Of a stretch of DNA of 64,000 nucleotides, positions 46,605 through 56,061 are shown one piece after another. Source of the DNA: Alphaproteobacteria bacterium (GTDB taxonomy: Bacteria; Pseudomonadota; Alphaproteobacteria; Acetobacterales; Acetobacteraceae); contig JAPLOI010000063.1 in assembly GCA_026400815.1 (NCBI GenBank), forward strand, positions 1 to 64,000, written 5' to 3'. The first letter of the stretch is position 1. The number at the start of each line of letters is the position of its first letter. A model generated the notes under the pieces. That model did not search any database. It was not told where the DNA came from and saw nothing but the letters and a program-made list of their open reading frames with translations. A program made the translations under genes and the position numbers.

Positions 46605-48709
46605 TCCGCGTGGGTGATGTCGGGCGAACCCGCCACCGCCCGTCCCACCACCCAAGCCTCGCATCTGGCCTCGACCAGCGCCGCCACGCAAGCTTCCGCC
46701 TGCTCCGCCGGCACCCCCGCCAGCAGCCCGCCCGAGGTCTGGGGATCGGACAGAAGCGCCACCGCTTCGCCATCTCCCAGGTCCAGCCAGGCCCGGTTCG
46801 CCGGTGCCAGCGTGCTGGCCACGCCACCTGCCGCGAGTTCCCGCGCCCCTGGCAATGCCGGCAGCGATGCCACCAGCTCCGCCGCCACGCCGGAGGCGCG
46901 CAGCATTTCCATCAGGTGCCCGCCCAGTCCGAACCCGGTCACGTCGGTGCAGGCGGTGATCGCGAACCGGCGCAGCACGGCAGCCGCCGCCCCGTTGCTG
47001 CGCGCCATGCTCGCCAGCGTCGCCGCCAGCCAGTCCACCCGCGCCAGCCCCTGCATCTGCGCCGCCAGCACGATCCCGGTGCCCAGCGGCTTGGTCAGCA
47101 CCAGCGCATCACCCGGCCGCAGCCCGCCCTTGCGCCATAGCGCATCAGGCGCCGCCAGCCCGGTCACCGCGAAGCCCAGCGACGCCTCCGCTCCCTCCGC
47201 GCTGTGGCCGCCCACCAGAGCGCAGCCATCGGCACGCAGCACCTCGGTGGCGCCGAGCATCATCGCGCGCAGGTCCTGGCCCATGCGGCGGCCCGGCATG
47301 AAGGGCAGGGCGGCAATCGCCATCGCCGTCCACGGCCGGGCACCCATGGCATGGATGTCCGACAGAGCATGGGCGGCGGCGATGCGCCCGAACACATAGG
47401 GGTCATCGAGGAAGGCGCGGAAATGGTCCACGCTCTGCACCACCGCCATGCCCGCCGGCGGCAGCGTCACCGCCGCGTCGTCGCCCTCGGCCAAGCCCAC
47501 CGGGATATCGGCGCGCGGTGGTTCGGCGAGGCCCGCCAGCGCCTCGGCCAGCGCCTCCGGCCCGATCTTGGCGCCGCAGCCGCCGCAGCGCATGGGATCA
47601 TCCAACGCCATCGGCCGCAGCCCCTGGTACATCGCCATCCAGCGCCGATCGATGCGCCGCTTGAGCCAATGCGCCAGGCGCCCCTCATGGGCCCAGCCCC
47701 CACGCCAGGCCACCGCCCGGCCGCGCCCCAGACCCAATATCGCCAGCGCGTGGCGCTGCGGCGCCCAGTGCATCAACGGCGCGCCGCGCGCGGCATGCAC
47801 CAGATTGTCGAACAGCGGCGCCCCCGCCCGCACCGCCCACACCCCCGCCTTGGGCCGCGGCGCCCCTTCCATCGCCGCGCAATCACCGGCGGCGAACACG
47901 GCCGGATGGCTCACGCTGCGCAGCGAGGCATCCACGCGAATGCACCCCGTGTCGTCGCAGGCCAGGCCGGAGGCGGCGAGGAAGGCCGGCCCCACCACGC
48001 CGGTGGCCCAGAGCACATGCGTCGCCGCGATGGTGCGCCCGTCGGACAGCGCCAGCAGCGCCCCATCATGCGCGCCGGCCTCAGCGCCCGTGGCCACCTC
48101 CACCCCGGCCTTTGCCAGCGCCGCCTGCACCGCATGCTGTACCTTGCCGGGCGTGACCTCCATCGGCGCCGTGCGCCCCACCAGAACCACATCGGCCCGC
48201 CCGGCCAACCGCAGCGCCAGCGCGATGGCCAGTTCGCATCCCGCCGCCCCGGTGCCCACCACCGCGATGCGCTGCCCCGGCGCCAGGTCCCGCTCGATCT
48301 CCGCCAGCCGCGCCAGGAACCGCCCGATCGGTTTCACCGGCGTGCCGCCCCCCGGGGGCATGGCGGGCAGCCCGCCTACGTCGACCGACAGCAGGTCGAA
48401 CCCCAGCGCCGGCCGCCCGGCCACCTGCACCTCGCGCCGCGCAAGGTCGATCGCGGTCGCCTCGCCCAGGATCAGCCGCGCCCCGCTGGCCGCGGCCAGC
48501 TTCGCGCAGTCCAGATGCGCCGCGTCGAAGCCATGTTCGCCGCGGATCAGCCCGGGCAGCATGCCGGAATAGGGCGTGAACCCCTCACGCGCGACCAGGG
48601 TCAGCCGGATGCCCGGCATCGGCCGCATGGCGAAGCGCCGCAGCACCTCCACATGGGCGTGCCCGGCGCCGAGCAGCACGAGATCGGTGGCAACGGGCGT
48701 CGGTGTCAT
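46601..48709 (-). CDS. selD: FAD/NAD oxidoreductase fused to selenophosphate synthase
   Basis: 702 aa with two domains. Residues ~1-365 are an Ndh-like pyridine nucleotide-disulfide oxidoreductase (LVLLGAGHAHVEVLRRFA, RIAVVGTGAAGCELAIAL, VFAAGDCAAMEG). Residues ~372-702 are SelD, which makes selenophosphate from selenide and ATP: catalytic Cys/Lys loop RCGGCGAKIG, GDDAAV, SDIHAMGARP, VGGHSAEG, TDVTGFGLGGHL. Cys is used where some SelD have selenocysteine. Such fusions occur in several bacterial groups; the flavin half may reduce the selenium substrate, which is inference. Confidence 0.95.
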   Translation of the reverse strand: MTPTPVATDLVLLGAGHAHVEVLRRFAMRPMPGIRLTLVAREGFTPYSGMLPGLIRGEHGFDAAHLDCAKLAAASGARLILGEATAIDLARREVQVAGRPALGFDLLSVDVGGLPAMPPGGGTPVKPIGRFLARLAEIERDLAPGQRIAVVGTGAAGCELAIALALRLAGRADVVLVGRTAPMEVTPGKVQHAVQAALAKAGVEVATGAEAGAHDGALLALSDGRTIAATHVLWATGVVGPAFLAASGLACDDTGCIRVDASLRSVSHPAVFAAGDCAAMEGAPRPKAGVWAVRAGAPLFDNLVHAARGAPLMHWAPQRHALAILGLGRGRAVAWRGGWAHEGRLAHWLKRRIDRRWMAMYQGLRPMALDDPMRCGGCGAKIGPEALAEALAGLAEPPRADIPVGLAEGDDAAVTLPPAGMAVVQSVDHFRAFLDDPYVFGRIAAAHALSDIHAMGARPWTAMAIAALPFMPGRRMGQDLRAMMLGATEVLRADGCALVGGHSAEGAEASLGFAVTGLAAPDALWRKGGLRPGDALVLTKPLGTGIVLAAQMQGLARVDWLAATLASMARSNGAAAAVLRRFAITACTDVTGFGLGGHLMEMLRASGVAAELVASLPALPGARELAAGGVASTLAPANRAWLDLGDGEAVALLSDPQTSGGLLAGVPAEQAEACVAALVEARCEAWVVGRAVAGSPDITHAD

Positions 48710-48773
48710 GCCCCCAGACTACGCCTGCCGCCTGGCATCTTGCACCCTCCAAGCGCTGCCGCGTCTCTCACCT

Positions 48774-48787
48774 GCAAGACGTCTTGC
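48774..48787. promoter_or_regulatory. Perfect 14-bp palindrome between divergent genes
   Basis: GCAAGACGTCTTGC lies 65 bases upstream of the selD fusion start and 119 bases before the first peptide-binding-protein gene. It is a good size for a dimeric regulator site. No regulator gene is nearby. Chance is not excluded. Confidence 0.35.
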
Positions 48788-48906
48788 CATGCCCGGCGCG
48801 CCCCGGCACGATGTGCCTCGAAACCGACATAAAACAGGGGGGCAGACGCGCGACGGGGATTCGCACCGCCGCGCCTGCTGCATTTCCCGGCTGGAAAGGA
48901 CAAGCG

Positions 48907-50439
48907 ATGGCCGCGACCCGAATGCGATCCCTGCTGTTCCTCGTCGCGCTCGCCGCCCCCATGGCGGCCCCGGCGGCGCTGGCCCAAACCGGCCCCGCCG
49001 GTACGCTGCGCATCGGGTTGGACGTGGATGCGGATGCGCTCGATCCCACCCTGTCGCGCACCTATGTCGGCCGGATCGTGTTCAACGCGCTGTGCGACAA
49101 GCTGGTGGATATCGACGACAAGCTGAACATCGTGCCGCAGATGGCCGCCAGCTTCACCTGGGTCGACCCGACCACGCTGGAATTCAAGCTGCGCCCCGGC
49201 CTCAAGTTCCACGACGGCACCGATGTCGATGCGGCGGCGATCAAGTTCAACATGGACCGCCACCTCACCATGCAGGGCAGCACCCGCCGTGGCGAGATCG
49301 CGGGCATCGAGCGGGTGGAGGAGGTGGACAAGCTCACCGCCCGCATCGTGCTGAAGGCACCGAACGTGCCCTTCCTCGCCCAGCTGACGGACCGCGCCGG
49401 CATGCTGGTCTCGCCCAAGGCGGCCACCGCGCTGGGCGCCGATTTCGGCAAGGCGCCGGTGTGTGCCGGGCCGTTTAAGTTTGTGGAACGCGTGCCGCAG
49501 GACCGGATCGTGCTGGAGAAATTCCCGGAATACTGGGATGCCGGCAAGATCCACCTCAACCGCGTGGTGTACCAGCCGATCATCGACGGCTCCGTGCGCC
49601 AGGCGAACCTGCGGGCCGGCTCCATCGACATGGGCATGGGCTTCCTGCCCACCGATGCCGTGGATCTCGGCAAGGACAACCGGATCAAGCTGTTCACCTT
49701 CGCGGGGCTTGGCTACCAGAGCCTGACCTTCAACCTCACCAACGGCACCCGCCCGCGCACGCCGATGATGAGCGATGCCCGCGTGCGCAAGGCGTTCGAG
49801 CTTTCCATCGATCGCACCGCGCTGATCCAGGTGGTTTATAACGGGCTCTACACCCCGATCGCCCAGATGGTGCCGCCGAACTCGCCGTTCTACGCGCCCG
49901 AGGTGCCGCCGCCGGCACGCGACGTGGCCAAGGCAAAGGCGCTGCTGGCCGAGGCCGGCGTGAAGGGCCCGCTGGCGGTGGAGCTGATGATCGCCAACAG
50001 CCCCGATGCCCGCCAGGCCGCCGAGGTGATCCAGTCCATGGCCGCCGAGGCCGGGTTCGACGTGAAGATCCGCTCCACCGAGTTCGTTACCGCGCTGCAG
50101 GCCAGCGACAAGGGTGATTTCGAGGTGTTCTGGATCGGCTGGTCCGGCCGCGCCGATGCCGATGGCAATATCTGGAACATGGTCCGCACCGGCGGGCCGC
50201 TGAATGCCTCCAGCTACTCTAACAAGGACGTGGACTCGCTGCTGGAGCAGGCCCGCACCATCCCCGACGTGGCCGCCCGCCGCGCGCTCTATGGCAAGGT
50301 CGCCACCCAGCTGCACCAGGACCTGCCGCTGATGTACGTGTTCTCCGGCAAGTGGATCATGGCCACCACCGGGCGTGTCAGCGGCTTCCAGCCGGTGCCG
50401 GATGGGTTGATCCGCCTGCAGGGAGTGCGCGTGCAATGA
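48907..50439 (+). CDS. Peptide/nickel-type ABC substrate-binding protein, copy 1 of 3
   Basis: Cluster C (DppA/OppA-type) binding protein, 510 aa from ATG 48907 with AAAGGA upstream. Signal peptide to about APAALAQ; then TLRIGLDVDADALDPTLSRTY, LRPGLKFHDGTDVDAAAIKF, and GPFKFVERVPQDRIVLEKFP, all family blocks. The ligand is probably a dipeptide, oligopeptide or similar. First gene of a five-gene operon; its stop overlaps the next start (ATGA). Confidence 0.93.
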   Translation: MAATRMRSLLFLVALAAPMAAPAALAQTGPAGTLRIGLDVDADALDPTLSRTYVGRIVFNALCDKLVDIDDKLNIVPQMAASFTWVDPTTLEFKLRPGLKFHDGTDVDAAAIKFNMDRHLTMQGSTRRGEIAGIERVEEVDKLTARIVLKAPNVPFLAQLTDRAGMLVSPKAATALGADFGKAPVCAGPFKFVERVPQDRIVLEKFPEYWDAGKIHLNRVVYQPIIDGSVRQANLRAGSIDMGMGFLPTDAVDLGKDNRIKLFTFAGLGYQSLTFNLTNGTRPRTPMMSDARVRKAFELSIDRTALIQVVYNGLYTPIAQMVPPNSPFYAPEVPPPARDVAKAKALLAEAGVKGPLAVELMIANSPDARQAAEVIQSMAAEAGFDVKIRSTEFVTALQASDKGDFEVFWIGWSGRADADGNIWNMVRTGGPLNASSYSNKDVDSLLEQARTIPDVAARRALYGKVATQLHQDLPLMYVFSGKWIMATTGRVSGFQPVPDGLIRLQGVRVQ

Positions 50440-51944
50440 GGCGCCTTCTTCTCGCCGCCGTCGCGGCCCTCGGCCTCGCCACCTCGGCCGGCGCCCAGCC
50501 CACGCTGCGCATCGGCCTGGCCGACGATGCCGACGCGCTCGATCCCACCCTGTCGCGCACCTATGTGGGGCGGATCATCTTTGCCGGGCTGTGCGACAAG
50601 CTGTTCGATATCGACGCCAAGCTGAACGTGGTGCCGCAGCTGGCCACCGGGTACGAATACACCGACCCGCAGACGATGGTGATCAAGCTGCGCCCCGGCG
50701 TGACCTTCCATGATGGGGAGGTGTTCGACAGTGCCGCGGTGAAGTTCAGCCTGGAACGCCACCTGACCATGCAGGGCAGCACGCGGCGCGGCGAGATCAA
50801 CGTGATCGACCGGATCGAGACGCCGGATCCGCTGACGGTGACGCTGCACCTGAAGGCGCCTTCGTCGCCGCTGCTGATCCAGCTGACGGACCGCTCGGGC
50901 ATGGTGATCTCGCCCAAGGCGGCCATGGCGTTGGGGGCGGATTTCTCCAAGGCACCGGTGTGCACCGGCCCGTTCAAGTTCGCCGAGCGCGTGCCGCAGG
51001 ACCGGATCGTGCTCGACCGGTTCGACGGCTACTGGAACAAGGACGCGATCAAGCTGGGCCGCGTGGTGTACCGGCCGATCATCGATGCCACGGTGCGGCT
51101 GGCCAACCTGCAGGCCAATGCGCTGGATTTCGGCGAGCGCTTCCAGCCCTCCGACACCGCGGAGATCAGGAAGGACAGCCGGCTGGTGCTGGTGCAGAAC
51201 GCCGGGCTGGGCTTCCAGAGCCTGCTGTTCAACCAGACCAACGGCACCCGCCCGCGCACGCCGATGATGACCGATGCCCGCGTGCGCCAGGCCTTCGCGC
51301 TGTCGATCGACCGCAACGTGATCAACGAGGTGGTGTATGCCGGCCTGCATACGCCCAACCCGCATTTCGTCTCGCCGGAAAGCCCGTTCTGGTCTGCCGA
51401 GGTGAAGGCGCCGGCACGCAACGTGGCGCGTGCCAAGCAGCTACTGGCCGAGGCCGGGGTGCGCACGCCGCTTGCGGTAGAGCTGATGCTGGCCAACAAT
51501 CCGGATCTGCGACAGACCGGCGAGGTGATCCAGTCCATGGCGGCCGAGGCCGGGTTCGACGTGAAGATCCGTTCCACCGAGTTTGTCACCGCGCTGCAGG
51601 CCTCCGATAAGGGCGACTACGAGGTGTTCCTGATCGGCTGGTCCGGCCGGGCGGATGCTGATGGCAACGTGTACAGCTTCACCCATACCGGCCCGCCGAA
51701 CCTCAATGCCTCCGGCTACTCCAACGCCCAGATGGATGGCTGGCTGGACGAGGCGCGGCGCGTTTCGGGCATGCCGGAGCGGCGGGCATTGTACACCAAG
51801 GTGGCGCAGCAATTGATGGCCGACCTGCCGCGGATGTATCTCTATACACCGAACAACATCTTCGCGATGACCACCCGGGTTCGCGGTTTCGTACCTGTGC
51901 CGGACGGGCTGATCCGCCTGCACGGCATCTCCCTGTCTCCCTGA
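50436..51944 (+). CDS. Peptide/nickel-type ABC substrate-binding protein, copy 2 of 3
   Basis: 502 aa from ATG 50436. Signal MRRLLLAAVAALGLATSAGAQ. Very close to copy 1 (DALDPTLSRTYVGRI, HLTMQGSTRRGEI, EVIQSMAAEAGFDVKIRSTE are shared), so the two arose by recent tandem duplication. Differences lie around the ligand-facing middle (NALDFGERFQPSD against SIDMGMGFLPTDAV), suggesting different ligands. It overlaps copy 3 by one base. Confidence 0.93.
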   Translation: MRRLLLAAVAALGLATSAGAQPTLRIGLADDADALDPTLSRTYVGRIIFAGLCDKLFDIDAKLNVVPQLATGYEYTDPQTMVIKLRPGVTFHDGEVFDSAAVKFSLERHLTMQGSTRRGEINVIDRIETPDPLTVTLHLKAPSSPLLIQLTDRSGMVISPKAAMALGADFSKAPVCTGPFKFAERVPQDRIVLDRFDGYWNKDAIKLGRVVYRPIIDATVRLANLQANALDFGERFQPSDTAEIRKDSRLVLVQNAGLGFQSLLFNQTNGTRPRTPMMTDARVRQAFALSIDRNVINEVVYAGLHTPNPHFVSPESPFWSAEVKAPARNVARAKQLLAEAGVRTPLAVELMLANNPDLRQTGEVIQSMAAEAGFDVKIRSTEFVTALQASDKGDYEVFLIGWSGRADADGNVYSFTHTGPPNLNASGYSNAQMDGWLDEARRVSGMPERRALYTKVAQQLMADLPRMYLYTPNNIFAMTTRVRGFVPVPDGLIRLHGISLSP

Positions 51945-53476
51945 TGAGTGCCCTGAACATGAGCTTCCGTTTCGCCCTTCTCGGCCTAGCCGCCACCTTG
52001 CCGCTGGGCCTGCCGGCCAAGGCGCAGGAATTGCCGCAGCTGCGCGTCGCCATGCCCGAAGATGCCGACGCGATGGACCCGACAACGGGCCGCGCCTATG
52101 TGCAGCGCGTGGCGATGCTGAACATGTGCGACAGCCTGTTCACGTACAACAGCAAGATGGAGATCGTGCCGCGGCTGGCCCTCTCCTATGAATGGGCCGA
52201 CCCGCAGACGCTGGTGGTAAAGCTGCGGCCGAACGTGGCCTTCCATGACGGCACGCCGGTGGATGCGGCCTCGGTGAAGTACAGCATCGAGCGGCACGCC
52301 ACCTACCAGGGCAGCGCACGGCGCGGCGACGTTTCCAGCGTGGCGGCGGTGGAGGTGGTGGACCCGCTGACGGTGCGCTTCCGCCTGAAGTCGCCGGACG
52401 TGGTGTTCCTGAGCCAGCTGGGCGTGCGTGCCGGCGTTCTGGTCTCGCCGAAGGCGGCCGAGGCGGCGGGCAAGGATTTCCCGCTCAATCCCGTCTGCGC
52501 CGGGCCGTATCGCTGGGTGGAGCGGGTGGCGCAGGATCGCATCGTGATCGAGCGCGTGCCGAACTACTGGGATGCGGCGAACTACCACTTCTCCCGCGTG
52601 ACCTTCCGCCCGATTGCCGACAGCACGGTGCGGCTGGCCAACCTGCGGGCGGGCTCGGTGGATGTGAACATGAACATCCCGCCGGTGGATGCCGACAGCG
52701 TTCGCAAGGACAACCGCCTGAAGCTCTATACCTTCGACGGGCTGGGCTATACCGGCATCACGGTGAACATGGGCCGCAACAACACCACGCCGGGGCCGTT
52801 CGGCACCGACCCGCGGGTGCGCCAGGCCTTCGATCTCGCCATTGATCGCGATGCGCTGGTGAGCGTGGTGTTCTCTGGCGTGCATGCGCCGAATGCCTAT
52901 CCGGTGCCGCCGACCAGCCCGTTCTTCGACGCGACGCTGCCGCAGCCCAAGCGCGACCTGGCCAAGGCGCGCGCGTTGCTGGCCGCCGCCGGGGTGAAGA
53001 CGCCGTTCACCGTGCAGCTGACGGTGATCAACAATCCTGAGTCCATCCAGGTGGCGGAGGTGATGCAGTCGATGGCCGCCGAGGCGGGCTTCGAGCTGAA
53101 GCTGAACACGATGGAGTTCGTCTCCAGCCTGGATGCGGCGGACAAGGGCAACTTCACCGCCTACATGGTGGGCTGGACCGGCCGGCCGGATGTGGACGGC
53201 AATCTGCGCGACCTGCTGTACACCAGCGGCGGCACCAACTACGTGGGCTACAAGAACGCGCAATTTGACACGCTGCTGGACCAGGGGCGCAGCACCGGGG
53301 ACATGGCGGCGCGCATGGCGACGTATCGCAAGATCTACCAGGGGCTGCGCGAGGATCTGCCGATCATCTACCTGTATTCGGCGCGCTGGAGCTTCGGCAT
53401 GGCGGCCAAGGTCGAGGGGTTCGAGCCGGTGGCTGACGGGATGCTCCGCCTCAATGGCGTGAAGTTCGCCCGATGA
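51944..53476 (+). CDS. Peptide/nickel-type ABC substrate-binding protein, copy 3 of 3
   Basis: 510 aa from ATG 51944 (a second ATG follows five codons later). Signal to about LPAKAQ. Same family, but more diverged than copies 1 and 2 (DADAMDPTTGRAYVQRV, RRGDVSSVAAVEVVD, EVMQSMAAEAGFELKLNTME). Overlaps dppB by four bases, so the whole operon is translationally coupled. Confidence 0.93.
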   Translation: MSALNMSFRFALLGLAATLPLGLPAKAQELPQLRVAMPEDADAMDPTTGRAYVQRVAMLNMCDSLFTYNSKMEIVPRLALSYEWADPQTLVVKLRPNVAFHDGTPVDAASVKYSIERHATYQGSARRGDVSSVAAVEVVDPLTVRFRLKSPDVVFLSQLGVRAGVLVSPKAAEAAGKDFPLNPVCAGPYRWVERVAQDRIVIERVPNYWDAANYHFSRVTFRPIADSTVRLANLRAGSVDVNMNIPPVDADSVRKDNRLKLYTFDGLGYTGITVNMGRNNTTPGPFGTDPRVRQAFDLAIDRDALVSVVFSGVHAPNAYPVPPTSPFFDATLPQPKRDLAKARALLAAAGVKTPFTVQLTVINNPESIQVAEVMQSMAAEAGFELKLNTMEFVSSLDAADKGNFTAYMVGWTGRPDVDGNLRDLLYTSGGTNYVGYKNAQFDTLLDQGRSTGDMAARMATYRKIYQGLREDLPIIYLYSARWSFGMAAKVEGFEPVADGMLRLNGVKFAR

Positions 53477-54417
53477 GAGGGCATCTTGGGGTTCGCTTCG
53501 CGCAGGTCATCCCGACGCTGCTGCTGGTCAGCATCATGGTGTTCTGCCTGCAGCAGCTGATGCCGGGCGATCCGGCGCTGGTGCTGGCGGGTGAGGAGCG
53601 TGATCCGGAGGTGCTGGAGCAGATCCGGCGCGAGCTGAAGCTCGATCAGCCGCTGGTGTTCCAATATTTCTACTGGATCGGCAACGTGCTGCAGGGCGAT
53701 CTCGGGTTTTCCTGGCGCATTCGCCAGCCGGTGACGGAGCTGGTGGCGACGAAGCTGCCGGTGACGCTGCAGTTGGCGACGATGGCGTTCATCATCGCGG
53801 TGTTCATCGGGGTGCCGATGGGCGTTCTATCGGCGGTGAAGAAGAACACCTTCTGGGACTACCTGGCCAACGGCATCGGGCTGGCGGGGCTTTCCACGCC
53901 GAATTTCTGGCTGGGGATCATGCTGATCCTGCTGGTTTCCGTGCATCTCGGCTGGTTGCCGCCATCGGGCTATGTGCCGTTGACGGAGGATTGGCGACAA
54001 TCCTTGGCAACCACGATCATGCCGGCCTTCGTGCTGGGCAACGCGATCTCTGCCGTGCTGATGCGGCATACGCGCAGCGCGATGCTGACGGCGTTGCAGC
54101 AGGATTACGTTCGCACGGCGCGGGCCAAGGGGCTGAGTGAGCATCTGGTGGTGATCAAGCATGCGCTGCGCAATGCGCTGGTGCCGGTGGTGACGCTGGG
54201 GGCGCTGGAGTTGGGCACGCTGCTTTCGGGCGCGGTGCTGACGGAGCAGGTGTTCTCGATCCCCGGGTTCGGGAAGATGATCGTGGATGCCGTGTTCAAC
54301 CGGGATTATCCGGTGGTGCAGGGCGTGGTTCTGGTGACGGCGACGGTGTATGTGATGCTGAACCTGGTGGCTGACGTTCTGTATGTGATGATCAATCCGA
54401 GGCTGCGCGGGGCATGA
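53473..54417 (+). CDS. Peptide/nickel-type ABC permease, DppB-like
   Basis: 314 aa, about six membrane segments. VIPTLLLVSIMVFCLQQLMPGDP at the N-terminus, TARAKGLSEHLVVIKHALRNAL (EAA loop) and LLSGAVLTEQVFSIPGFG are DppB/GsiC blocks. Overlaps both neighbours by four bases. Confidence 0.94.
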   Translation: MRGHLGVRFAQVIPTLLLVSIMVFCLQQLMPGDPALVLAGEERDPEVLEQIRRELKLDQPLVFQYFYWIGNVLQGDLGFSWRIRQPVTELVATKLPVTLQLATMAFIIAVFIGVPMGVLSAVKKNTFWDYLANGIGLAGLSTPNFWLGIMLILLVSVHLGWLPPSGYVPLTEDWRQSLATTIMPAFVLGNAISAVLMRHTRSAMLTALQQDYVRTARAKGLSEHLVVIKHALRNALVPVVTLGALELGTLLSGAVLTEQVFSIPGFGKMIVDAVFNRDYPVVQGVVLVTATVYVMLNLVADVLYVMINPRLRGA

Positions 54418-55310
54418 GTGCGACTGTGGTGACCCCTTCGAATTCGGCCGGCGCCGTGATGGCGTCGGCCAGCCAATCCCCGGCGCGGATGGCGGTGCGG
54501 CGCTTTGCGGCGCGGCCGGCGGCGGTGGTGGGGCTGGTGGTGGTGGTGTTCTTCGTGCTGGTGGCGGCGTTCGCGCCGTGGATCGCGCCGTTCGATCCGG
54601 TGAAGACATCGTGGACGCTGATCCGCAAGGCGCCTTCCTGGGCGAACTGGATGGGCACGGACGAGAACGGGCGCGACGTGCTTTCGCGCATCATCTGGGG
54701 GGCGCGGGCGAGCCTGACCGCCGGGGTGATTTCGGTGACCATCGCCACCGGGGTGGGCGTGCCGATCGGGCTGCTAGCGGGGTTCGCCGGCGGCAAGACC
54801 GACATGATCATCGGGCGGCTGGTGGATGCCATGCTGGCCTCCCCGTTCCTGATCCTGGCGATTGCGCTGGCGGCGTTCCTGGGGCCGAGCCTGCAGAACG
54901 CGATGATCGCGATCGGCATCACGGCCACACCCATCTTCGTGCGGGTGGCGCGCGGGGCGACGATCGATGCTGCGACGAACGACTATGTTGAGGCGGCGCG
55001 GGCGCTGGGCAATCCGCCGTGGCGGGTGGCGGTTCGGCATGTGCTGCCGAACATCATCCCGCCGGTGATGGTGCAGGCGACGTTGGCCATTGCGGGCGCG
55101 ATCATCGCCGAGGCGAGCCTTTCGTTCCTGGGGCTGGGGCAGCAGCCGCCGGCGCCTTCCTGGGGGTCGATGCTGAATTCGGCGCAGCGCTTCCTGACGC
55201 AGGCGCCGTGGCTGGCGATCTTCCCGGGGGCGGCGATCTTCCTGGTGGTGCTGAGCTTCAACCTGGTGGGCGACGGACTGCGGGATGCGCTGGATCCGCG
55301 GGCGAAGTAG
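54414..55310 (+). CDS. Peptide/nickel-type ABC permease, DppC-like
   Basis: 298 aa. N-terminal helix AAVVGLVVVVFFVLVAAFAPW, GTDENGRDVLSRIIWGARASL, the EAA loop AARALGNPPWRVAVRHVLPN, and EASLSFLGLGQQPPAPSWG are typical of DppC. It is the last gene of the operon; the DppD/DppF ATPases are missing and a strong terminator follows, so the ATPases must be encoded elsewhere. Confidence 0.94.
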   Translation: MSATVVTPSNSAGAVMASASQSPARMAVRRFAARPAAVVGLVVVVFFVLVAAFAPWIAPFDPVKTSWTLIRKAPSWANWMGTDENGRDVLSRIIWGARASLTAGVISVTIATGVGVPIGLLAGFAGGKTDMIIGRLVDAMLASPFLILAIALAAFLGPSLQNAMIAIGITATPIFVRVARGATIDAATNDYVEAARALGNPPWRVAVRHVLPNIIPPVMVQATLAIAGAIIAEASLSFLGLGQQPPAPSWGSMLNSAQRFLTQAPWLAIFPGAAIFLVVLSFNLVGDGLRDALDPRAK

Positions 55311-55330
55311 TAACGGTCTTATATCGTAAC

Positions 55331-55374
55331 AATATGGCCGCGGCTGGGGATGCTCAGTCGCGGCCATATTTTTT
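55331..55374 (+). terminator. Strong intrinsic terminator of the peptide ABC operon
   Basis: AATATGGCCGCG (55331-55342) pairs exactly with CGCGGCCATATT (55359-55370), extendable inward, and runs into six T's (55369-55374) on the + strand. It starts 20 bases after the dppC-like stop. The 3' arm also encodes the last residues (KKYGRD) of the - strand gene that follows. Confidence 0.9.
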
Positions 55375-55949
55375 GTGGAAGCCGCGGATGGCGGGGCGCT
55401 CCCAGGGGCGGAAACGCAGATCGGGGTCGTTGAGGGACGGGCGTCGCGGGCGGTTGGGGCGGGGCTTGCGGATGGGTTTTTGGCGCGGGGGGCGTTGCAG
55501 CCATGCCGGTTGATCCACGCCAAGGGCGTGGCAGAGCGGGCGGAGGAGGCGGGCGGCGTGGGGGGCGGCTTGCACGAATTCCCGGGTGTGGGGCTGCTGG
55601 AGGAGATCGTGGAGCGCGCCGGCGCTGGGGCCGGATTCCGGGATGCGGCGGATGATCCAGCCGCGGCCACGCGGGAGGCGCAGGGGAGCCTCGACCAGGG
55701 GCATGCCGGGGGCGGGGAGTTCGGGGATCTGGGGCGGAGGCTGGCGGGCGGTTTTCGGGCGTTGGGTGGTTTTGCGGGGTTTGGGGAGGGTGCCTTTCTG
55801 CCAGTGGTCGTATGGGGGGCGATGATCCAGCGGAGTTCGGGCCCGGCCCAGATCGGGCGTGCGGGCGCGCTGACGACAGGGGCTGCGCGCGCGATGACGC
55901 GGCGCAGGCCCTGGATCAGGCCGGTGAGGAGAAGGGATAACTGAAGCAT
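55354..55949 (-). pseudogene. Proline/arginine-rich protein of unknown function, apparently frameshifted
   Basis: ATG 55949 (MLQLSLLLTGLIQGLRRVIA) lies 7 nt after a -10 box. The frame runs to GPELRWIIAP, then becomes low-quality. A G-run of six (55814-55819) is there; with seven, the frame would continue as PYDHWQKGTLPKPRK and on to GWIIRRIPESGPSAGALHD, HALGVDQPAWLQRPP, ending WERPAIRGFHKKYGRD. Joined length is about 199 aa. The WQKGTLP motif matches WQSGTLP in the gene at 10968-11813. It may be a real pseudogene, a phase-variable tract, or a sequencing error. Confidence 0.5.
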
Positions 55950-55956
55950 GGTTAGA

Positions 55957-55985
55957 TAAATAACTAACCTATGGTGGCGGTGCAA
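55957..55985 (-). promoter_or_regulatory. Sigma-70-like promoter giving a leaderless mRNA, second copy
   Basis: On the - strand: TTGCAC (-35, 55980-55985), 17-nt spacer, TATTTA (-10, 55957-55962), 7 nt, then ATG 55949. The 10-base A-tract AAAAAAATCT (complement of 55995-56004) lies nine bases upstream of the -35 box; at the first copy it is 20 away, a difference of about one helical turn. Confidence 0.6.
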
Positions 55986-56061
55986 GGGGGGTGGAGATTT
56001 TTTTCTGAGTGGGGCGGTGGACGTCGCAAGAGCCCCTCCCGCGACGACGCGAGCAGAGAGA

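Noticed and set aside
46601-48709. Selenocysteine codon in selD
   Set aside because: The catalytic loop reads CGGCGAK with Cys codons; there is no in-frame TGA.
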